Shown here: positions 39,181 through 44,705 of the stretch, piece by piece | Position numbering within the stretch: position 1 is the first letter of the stretch | Layout of the letters: each line of letters opens with the position of its first letter | Source of the DNA: DAOTYE01 sp034434915 | GTDB lineage: Bacteria > Chloroflexota > Dehalococcoidia > Dehalococcoidales > RBG-16-60-22 | Direction: 5' to 3' | Assembly (NCBI GenBank): GCA_034434915.1 | Contig: DAOTYE010000013.1 | Span: 1 to 44,705 of the forward strand | DNA: 44,705 nt | Made by a program: the position numbers and the translations under genes | The notes under the pieces: model-generated | What the model saw: only the letters and a program-made list of their open reading frames with translations | Databases searched by the model: none | Told to the model about the DNA's origin: nothing

Positions 39181-40443
39181 TTATTTACCAAACCAGTCAA
39201 ACTTTTCGTACTCAATTACCGGGGCATCTATCCAGTCGCTGACCGGCGTAATGGTGCCGTTCCTTATCTGGAAGACCCTCACTGATTTGGACAGCCGGTT
39301 GTCTCCGGGTGAATAGCTTACCGGGCCATGAAGCCCGCCGACGTCATAGTTCTTCAGCTTCTGGATACCCTCTTTTTCCACCAGGCGCCACGCTTCCACA
39401 CCGCCTTTTGCCAGCTTATTGTAGCCCACATTCTTGACCGCCAGTCTGAGGGCTTCAGCAATTATCATGCTCTGCGCCCAGGAAGTAATGTAGTCCATAT
39501 TGCCCTCGTCTTTGGGGTGGAGCTTGCGGACGTATTCCTTTACTTTAGCCATGCCGGGCACATCGTCCGTCCAGTTCACGGTGGGGTAGACACCATAAAC
39601 TCCCTCCACAATGTTCGCCCCGGCGATATCCACCAGAGCTTTGGTGATGCTGGCATGCCCCAGCCCGATGGTGACGCTACCAGCGGCACCGGGCTTGTAT
39701 AAACCAAGCTCATAGGCGTTCTTGATGATGACAGCGGTGGGAGCAGGCGTGCTGGAAATATAGATGACATCCGGGTTCTTAGCCTTGATGCGGGTGAGGG
39801 ATTCCACCTCTGAGGTGGTGGTGGTGGTGTGCTCGTCAACTGAGACTATCTCTATGCCGATTTTGTCCGCCAGAGCTCTGGCCGCATCCCGCGCGCCGTA
39901 CCCGGTGGGGTTATTGAGCAGGTGGAGCGCCATCTTCGGTTTGCCGGGGCCCTTCCAGATATTCTGCATGTAGTAATTGGCAAACGCAGCCCAGTCATCG
40001 CCGTAATCGGGGAGCTGTCCATAAATATGCTGTGGCGGACGGTAGAGAACCGGTGAGGTGAAAGCGACCACGCCCGGGAACTCTGCCCGGTTGGCAATTT
40101 CCATGGCGGCGGCACCCTCCTTGGAAGAGGCAGTGCCCCAGATAAGGGCTCCTTCGTCCATGAACCGGTTGATGATGGTGGCTACCTTGGCTGAATCATA
40201 GGCGCTGTCCAGCCAGATTACTTCAACCTTGTAACCTTCTATGCCGCCGAGCTCGGTATTGATATACTCAAAGGCGTCAAGGTTGGCGTGCCCCATGGGA
40301 CTGCCTTTCTCTGCCGCGGGACCGGTGGACGGCGTCATGATGCCCACCTTGAGCACTTTCCCGGCGGTTGACGTGGCGCAGGCGGGCAGGATTGCCAGCA
40401 TCACTGCCAGCAGGATGGCTCCCAGTATGATTGCTTTTTTCAT
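39181..40443 (-). CDS. livK: Branched-chain amino acid-type ABC transporter substrate-binding lipoprotein (LivK)
   Basis: 420 residues. Lipoprotein-type signal MKKAIILGAILLAVMLAILPAC (Cys22) followed by a type 1 periplasmic-binding fold: VLKVGIMTPSTGPAAEKGSPMGHANLDAFEYIN, WGTASSKEGAAAMEIANRAEFPGV, NPDVIYISSTPAPTAVIIKNA. In a monoderm cell it would be tethered outside the membrane. GGAGGAT before the ATG is a good ribosome binding site. Ligand unknown; the adjacent CoA ligases suggest an organic acid rather than an amino acid. Confidence 0.9.
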   Translation of the reverse strand: MKKAIILGAILLAVMLAILPACATSTAGKVLKVGIMTPSTGPAAEKGSPMGHANLDAFEYINTELGGIEGYKVEVIWLDSAYDSAKVATIINRFMDEGALIWGTASSKEGAAAMEIANRAEFPGVVAFTSPVLYRPPQHIYGQLPDYGDDWAAFANYYMQNIWKGPGKPKMALHLLNNPTGYGARDAARALADKIGIEIVSVDEHTTTTTSEVESLTRIKAKNPDVIYISSTPAPTAVIIKNAYELGLYKPGAAGSVTIGLGHASITKALVDIAGANIVEGVYGVYPTVNWTDDVPGMAKVKEYVRKLHPKDEGNMDYITSWAQSMIIAEALRLAVKNVGYNKLAKGGVEAWRLVEKEGIQKLKNYDVGGLHGPVSYSPGDNRLSKSVRVFQIRNGTITPVSDWIDAPVIEYEKFDWFGK

Positions 40444-40516
40444 TTCATATCCTCCTTCAGATAACTGGTTTTTATCAGTATTGATGGCATGTTACATCAC
40501 TTTTCTCCCCTCCTCA

Positions 40517-41566
40517 TTAATATGAAAATGGCCATAGCCGGTAGGCGGCCTTAAATAAGTTCCAGCGGTGGGCGAGCCCCCTCGGCTCAAGGATGAGGAA
40601 GAGGATGATGACCAGACCGAAGAGCATGGGGGTGACGCCGCTGGCAAAGCCGGCGGGCAGGAGTTTCGTACCTTCAAGGAATGGCACCACCTGCACGGTC
40701 AGTACCTGTTGCAACAGGCGTATGAAGACCACGCCCAGAATAGGACCGAGTGTGGTGCCCAGACCGCCGATGATAATCATAGCGATGTAAAGGATTGACT
40801 CGGCGAGGGTGAAATGCTCCGTCGTCATGAAGCCTATCCAGTGCGCCATCAGGGAGCCGGCAATGCCTGCCATAAAACAGCCGATGAAGAATGCCAGCAT
40901 CTTGTAATAGAAGAGGTTGATGCCCATAACCTCTGCGGCAAGGTCGTTATCCCGGACCGCAATCAATGCTCTGCCGAGCCTGGTACGGGCGATATTCTTG
41001 GCAAAGAAAATGCTGAGCGCGGCAATGCCCATAATGAGATAAAACTGGCTTGACGCACTGCGTAAGACGTAGCCACCGATGGAAGCGTAAGGCACCCTGA
41101 TGCCGACAAACCCGCCGGTGATGTCCCAGTGGTTGATGACCCAGATGATGATGAACTGCGCGGCGATGGTGGTGATGGCGAGGTAAAAGCCTTTCACGCG
41201 CACGGAGGGAATGCCGAAAATAAGCCCGATGATGCCAGACATGAAACCAGCGCAAATCAGTCCCACCAGGAACGGGAGCCCAAAGCGGTTGGTCAGCACA
41301 GCAGAGGTATAGGCGCCCACAGCAATAAATCCGGCATGCCCGATTGACAGTTGTCCACAGTAACCGATGAGGATGTTCAGCCCGGTGGCGGCGATGAGGG
41401 TGATGCCGATGAGGTTAGCCACGCCGAGCCAGTAACTGCCCAGGTAAAGCGGGAGAGTAAAGAGCACAATGAGAAAACCGATGAACAGCGTCCAGTGCGT
41501 CTTGGTGCGCAGAATCGCCATGTCCTGGGCATAGGTCATGCTTCTCATTCCGCTGGGCAGGCTCAT
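40517..41566 (-). CDS. livM: Branched-chain amino acid-type ABC transporter permease (LivM)
   Basis: 349 residues, about ten membrane helices. Contains LNILIGYCGQLSIGHAGFIAVGAYTSAVL and the GRALIAVRDNDLAAEVMGINLFYYKMLAFFIGCFMAGIAGSL cytosolic loop (EAA-like), both LivM signatures. Follows livH by 3 bases. Confidence 0.92.
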   Translation of the reverse strand: MSLPSGMRSMTYAQDMAILRTKTHWTLFIGFLIVLFTLPLYLGSYWLGVANLIGITLIAATGLNILIGYCGQLSIGHAGFIAVGAYTSAVLTNRFGLPFLVGLICAGFMSGIIGLIFGIPSVRVKGFYLAITTIAAQFIIIWVINHWDITGGFVGIRVPYASIGGYVLRSASSQFYLIMGIAALSIFFAKNIARTRLGRALIAVRDNDLAAEVMGINLFYYKMLAFFIGCFMAGIAGSLMAHWIGFMTTEHFTLAESILYIAMIIIGGLGTTLGPILGVVFIRLLQQVLTVQVVPFLEGTKLLPAGFASGVTPMLFGLVIILFLILEPRGLAHRWNLFKAAYRLWPFSY

Positions 41567-41569
41567 AAG

Positions 41570-42454
41570 CTAAATCCTTTCTATCCTTTCTTCCCCGAAC
41601 AATCCATAAGGTCTAATTAACATAACAATGATGATGATAACAAACGGGATGATGTCCTTGACGCCCGCCCACAGATACGGTGTGAGGTAGCCGCCCCCGA
41701 GGCTCTCCGCAAGCCCGATAACGGGACCGGCGATGATGGCGCCGAGAAATGAGTCCAGCCCGCCGAGGATGACCACGGAGAATGCTTTCAGTCCGGTCTC
41801 AACAAGCCCGTAGGTGATGCCGCCGATGCTTGAAATGAGGACACCGCCCAGCGCCGCCACTACACAGGCGAACATCCAGGAGCGGGAAAAAATCTTGGTC
41901 ACCGGTATGCCGCAAGCCTGCACGGCAAGCTGGTCGTCTGCGGTGGCTCTCATGGCAATCCCCATCTTGTGGTACTTGTAGAAGGCGGTAAGACCGGCAA
42001 AAGCCACCAGTGAAATCCCCGCCACCCAGACATACTCCTGAGAGACCACTGCCAGCCCGATGCGCACCGGCTCCTGAGGGAAGAGACGGGGGAGGGCATC
42101 CACGCTCCAGGGCCAGATGAAGGTGACCACGCCTTCAATGAAATAGGCAATGCCGAGCGTCACCGTGATGAGCGAGAGGATGGGCTGGGCAATTAAGGGA
42201 CGCAGTGCTACGCGCTCAATAAGCCAGCCAAGCAGTAGTGCGAAAAGGATAACCACCGGAAAGCCGAGCAGAGGAGGCAAGCCAGCTTGCACCAGCATGC
42301 CGTAAGTAAACCATGAGGAAAGGAGGACAATCTGCCCGAGGGCTAAATTGGCGACACTACTGGATTTCCAGACCACGACAAAGCCGAGCGCAATAAGGGC
42401 ATAGACCATGCCCACGGCAAGCCCGGAGAAGAGCAACTGGGTAAACTCAGCCAT
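41570..42454 (-). CDS. livH: Branched-chain amino acid-type ABC transporter permease (LivH)
   Basis: 294 residues, about eight membrane helices. LSGLAVGMVYALIALGFVVVWKSSSVANLALGQIVLL at the start and GIAMRATADDQLAVQACGIPVTKIFSRSW in the cytosolic loop are LivH-type. Its ATG abuts the stop codon of the acyl-CoA synthetase (TAG then ATG), so translation is coupled. Confidence 0.92.
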   Translation of the reverse strand: MAEFTQLLFSGLAVGMVYALIALGFVVVWKSSSVANLALGQIVLLSSWFTYGMLVQAGLPPLLGFPVVILFALLLGWLIERVALRPLIAQPILSLITVTLGIAYFIEGVVTFIWPWSVDALPRLFPQEPVRIGLAVVSQEYVWVAGISLVAFAGLTAFYKYHKMGIAMRATADDQLAVQACGIPVTKIFSRSWMFACVVAALGGVLISSIGGITYGLVETGLKAFSVVILGGLDSFLGAIIAGPVIGLAESLGGGYLTPYLWAGVKDIIPFVIIIIVMLIRPYGLFGEERIERI

Positions 42455-44401
42455 CTAACGAGCTCCTTCTGCAATGGTCCTGATTTTGAGTTTGGTGGTT
42501 ACCTCACCTTTACGTCCATCGCGGTACGTTACCGGGGCTTTCACGCTGATTTCATCGCCACCGCTGTAGATAGCGTCAATGAGTTCCTTATAGCGCACTT
42601 CCATGAACTCCCGCCGGATTTTGCGGGTGCGGGTCAGCTCAGCTTCATCGGCATCAAACTCCTTGTGCAGGAGGACGAACTTCTTGACACGGGCGTTTTC
42701 CGGCAGGTAGCTGTTCACCCGCACCAGGTCTTTCTGAATCAATTCTGCAACCTCCTCTTTCTGGGAGAGGTCAACAAAGGTGGTGTAGTTGATATGATGC
42801 CGCTCCGCCCACTTGCCCACCATGCTGAAATTGATATTGATGATGGCGGAGACGAAGTCCCTTTCCTTGCCGCCGATGACCATGGCGTCTTTGATATACG
42901 GGCTGAACCTGAGCCTGCCCTCAACGTATTGCGGAGCGTATTTGACTCCAGACTTGAGCTGTCCCAGGTGGTCAAGGCGGTCTATAAACAGGAGATGCCC
43001 GTCTTCATCAATATTGACTGCATCGCCGGTGCGGCACCAGCCACAGCAGAGCGTCTCCAGCGTTTTGGCGGCGTTGGCATGGTAGCCTTTGAACAGGCAG
43101 TTGCTCCGCACCAGTAGCTCTCCGTCATCGGTCACTCTTACCTCAGTTCCCAATGACGGTCTGCCCACGCTCTCAAACTTGATTTCGCCCTTGCCGTGCG
43201 AGGAGATGAGACCGGCTTCCGTACTGCCGTAGTTCTGCCTGAGCTCTATGCCGATGGCATGGATGAGGCGGAAGGTGTCCAGGCTCAATACTGAGCTTCC
43301 GGTCACGGCAAACCTGACCTTGGTCAAGCCCAGCCTGTCCCTCAGGGGACGGAAAAGTAACAGGTAAGCGATGCAGTAGAGGGCTTTCCAGAAGAGGCTC
43401 GGGTTTTTGCCCTGGAATCTGAGGTCGGCGATCTTATAGCCGATGGGCATTAAAAGCCGGTAAACGAAGCGCTTGAGCGGGTGAGCATCAAACATCTTCA
43501 CCTGGATTTCGCTCACGATGCTCTCCCACTGCCGCGGTCCGTAGATGACGAAGTTCGGTCCCACCTCGCGGGTATCCTCAGCGATGGTTTCCGGCTCTTC
43601 CGGGAAGTTGAGCCTGGCGCCGGTGAGGAGGTGGGGGATAGTGGCAAAGAAGCTATCACCCACCCATGCCGCAGGGAAATTAGAGATGAGGTCATCATTC
43701 TCATTGAGCGGGTAGCGCCCGATGAAGGCGCGGGCGGTATTGATTAACGCTTCATGGGTGAGGACGGCGCCCTTGGGCAGACCGGTGGTGCCCGAGGTGT
43801 AATAGATGAAGGCAATGTCATCACTCCTGCCCCTGGCGATGTTCTGTTCAAAGAGGCCGGGATGGTCCTTTTCATACGCTTCGCCCAGGGCGACGACCTC
43901 ATTAAACGATATGAGGATGGGGTCATCATAGTTTCTGAGGCCTTTGGGGTCCCAGTAGATGACTTTCTTGAGCGCGGGAAGCTGGTTTTTGATTTCCAGG
44001 AATTTGTCCGTCTGCTCCTGGTCATTGACGATGGCGAATTTAGCCCCGGAATGTTCGGCGATGTATTTCACTTCGGAAGGAATGGAGTCCACGAAGATGC
44101 CGGTGACAATGCCCCCCGCCGCCTGCGTGGCGAACTCTCCCCAGAACCACTCCGGCTCATTGTCCCCGATGATGCAGACCACGTCTCCCGGCTGAAGCCC
44201 CAGGCTGATAAGCCCGAGCGATAGGTGCTTCACTTTCTGGTAGTACTGCGCCCAGGTGTATTTCTGCCAGATGCCGTAGTTTTTCATGTACATGGCAGGG
44301 CGGTCTGCCCACCGCTCATAGTTGCGCCGGATGAGCCGGGGGATGGTATCCCACCGGGTCGTCTTTTTTTCCTCTGTCCTGGTTTGCTCTGCGATGGTCA
44401 T
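42455..44401 (-). CDS. Long-chain-type acyl-CoA synthetase (AMP-forming)
   Basis: 648 residues. AMP-binding motif YYTSGTTGLPKGAVLTH, NYGSTEAGLIS, and the FKGYHANAAKTLETLCCGWCRTGDAVNIDEDGHLLFIDR segment with the adenylate-binding GD; C-terminal part includes NINFSMVGKWAERHHI. Family of FadD15/long-chain ligases, activating fatty or related acids with ATP and CoA. First gene of the liv operon, immediately after the leader; its ribosome binding site lies in the terminator hairpin's 3' arm. Confidence 0.9.
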   Translation of the reverse strand: MTIAEQTRTEEKKTTRWDTIPRLIRRNYERWADRPAMYMKNYGIWQKYTWAQYYQKVKHLSLGLISLGLQPGDVVCIIGDNEPEWFWGEFATQAAGGIVTGIFVDSIPSEVKYIAEHSGAKFAIVNDQEQTDKFLEIKNQLPALKKVIYWDPKGLRNYDDPILISFNEVVALGEAYEKDHPGLFEQNIARGRSDDIAFIYYTSGTTGLPKGAVLTHEALINTARAFIGRYPLNENDDLISNFPAAWVGDSFFATIPHLLTGARLNFPEEPETIAEDTREVGPNFVIYGPRQWESIVSEIQVKMFDAHPLKRFVYRLLMPIGYKIADLRFQGKNPSLFWKALYCIAYLLLFRPLRDRLGLTKVRFAVTGSSVLSLDTFRLIHAIGIELRQNYGSTEAGLISSHGKGEIKFESVGRPSLGTEVRVTDDGELLVRSNCLFKGYHANAAKTLETLCCGWCRTGDAVNIDEDGHLLFIDRLDHLGQLKSGVKYAPQYVEGRLRFSPYIKDAMVIGGKERDFVSAIININFSMVGKWAERHHINYTTFVDLSQKEEVAELIQKDLVRVNSYLPENARVKKFVLLHKEFDADEAELTRTRKIRREFMEVRYKELIDAIYSGGDEISVKAPVTYRDGRKGEVTTKLKIRTIAEGAR

Positions 44402-44404
44402 AGA

Positions 44405-44435
44405 TAATAAAAAACCTCCCGCTTGGTGGGGAGGT
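44405..44435 (-). terminator. Intrinsic terminator in the leader, directly before the acyl-CoA synthetase start
   Basis: Minus strand ACCTCCC (44429-44435), 8-base loop, GGGAGGT (44414-44420), then TTTTTATT. The 3' arm is also the only plausible ribosome binding site (GGGAGG, 13 bases before the ATG). Confidence 0.8.
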
Positions 44436-44555
44436 ATTCTTCAGATTACAGGTATCCTGTGTCAGCTATCTAGCCTCATCCCCCAAGCGCACTCCGGTGC
44501 GCCGGGTAAAGATGAAGGTGGCTTGCTCCTTGACAAACAAAGCTGACATATCAGT
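44408..44555 (-). promoter_or_regulatory. Structured leader RNA of the acyl-CoA synthetase/liv operon (riboswitch-like or attenuator)
   Basis: Between promoter and start codon lies ~150 bases with strong predicted pairing: closing stem TGTCAGCT (44541-44548) / AGCTGACA (44460-44467); a long hairpin CTTCATC / GATGAGG (44511-44517, 44474-44480) topped by GCGCAC-CGGA-GTGCGC (44487-44502); a small ACAGG-ATA-CCTGT stem (~44449-44461, competing with the closing stem by 2 bases); then the terminator. The G-rich 3' arm of the long hairpin (GGGG near 44481-44484) could alternatively pair with the terminator's CCCC, giving an antiterminator. No known riboswitch consensus was matched. Confidence 0.6.
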
Positions 44556-44561
44556 GTGCCT

Positions 44562-44590
44562 AGTTTAGCATGGCGAGCGTGGAATGTCAA
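44562..44590 (-). promoter_or_regulatory. Promoter of the acyl-CoA synthetase/liv operon
   Basis: Minus strand TTGACA (44585-44590), exactly 17-base spacer, TAAACT (44562-44567). Transcription start expected near 44555, giving a ~155-base leader. Confidence 0.75.
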
Positions 44591-44705
44591 GACTGGGGGA
44601 GTGTGGGGCATCAGCAACATCGTTTCAGGAAGTATTGCAGAGTACTTAACGTAGTATTATATTGCCTGCAGAAGTAAAACTTGCGGGATGTGGTAGAGTT
44701 GATAT
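44591..44705. other. Right-edge non-coding stretch
   Basis: No gene recognised in the last 115 bases; too short to judge whether a neighbouring gene begins beyond the edge. Confidence 0.4.

Noticed and set aside
44405..44555. Cobalamin riboswitch
   Set aside because: ACAGGATACCTGT resembles a B12-box core, but the other conserved elements are missing and the leader is too short.
44405..44555. T-box or 6S RNA
   Set aside because: No T-box antiterminator consensus; the pairing is too short and asymmetric for 6S RNA.
1..44705. tRNA, rRNA, CRISPR arrays, transposases, integrases
   Set aside because: None could be recognised by reading both strands; a tool search could still find a degenerate remnant.

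Overview
The window reads as chromosome of an anaerobic, probably monoderm bacterium, most likely Chloroflexota class Dehalococcoidia or a close relative. This is inferred from gene content: a bacterial GH3-type adenylating enzyme, DnaD- and DnaI-like replication proteins beside dnaB, type IV pilus genes without a secretin, a DUF134/NifX-like/ferredoxin-ATPase cluster typical of strict anaerobes, and a selenocysteine peroxiredoxin. No rRNA, tRNA, CRISPR array, insertion sequence or prophage was seen. Coding density is high and genes lie in long co-directional runs.

Layout. 1-9565 (minus): a long gene run. It starts with a DUF134 regulator and a set of small Gly-rich/zinc-ribbon proteins, NifX-like proteins and two ferredoxin-containing MinD-type ATPases. 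An ABC-2 exporter and an Mrp/ApbC ATPase follow, then a peroxiredoxin whose catalytic residue is encoded by in-frame UGA, then a D-glutamate cyclase-family protein with 5-oxoprolinase subunits PxpA and PxpB (cut by the left edge). 9566-10928: a regulatory gap and an SDR oxidoreductase. 10947-17391 (minus): an atypical LuxR-type response regulator, a GGDEF + HD-GYP c-di-GMP enzyme, a GH3-family protein, and two small DNA-binding proteins. 17392-25039: type IV pilus genes (pilD, pilin, pilT, a pilM-pilN fusion, pilO-like, pilC, pilB).

25236-34337 (plus): M20 amidohydrolase, plsX, trxA, trxB, rplI, dnaB, a DnaD-like protein, a tandem double-AAA+ helicase-loader-like ATPase, a broken hemerythrin gene, a cupin and an orphan ABC ATPase. 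34441-37053 (plus): a C_GCAxxG_C_C protein, a PdxA-family dehydrogenase, a small Cys protein and a LivG ATPase. 37056-44401 (minus): the remaining branched-chain-amino-acid-type ABC transporter (livF, K, M, H) with two acyl-adenylating enzymes, preceded by a strong promoter and a structured leader ending in a terminator whose 3' arm carries the ribosome binding site.

The observations most worth following are the Sec-peroxiredoxin with its SECIS hairpin and two start sites; the structured leader of the liv/acyl-CoA synthetase operon; a possibly pseudoknotted RNA upstream of the pilin; probable ACG start codons at pxpA and pilC; the duplicated helicase loader; several promoters with inverted-repeat operators, two of which appear to give leaderless mRNAs; and the DUF134 redox/metal cluster. 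All functional statements come from reading translations and motifs by eye; no database search or folding program was run.
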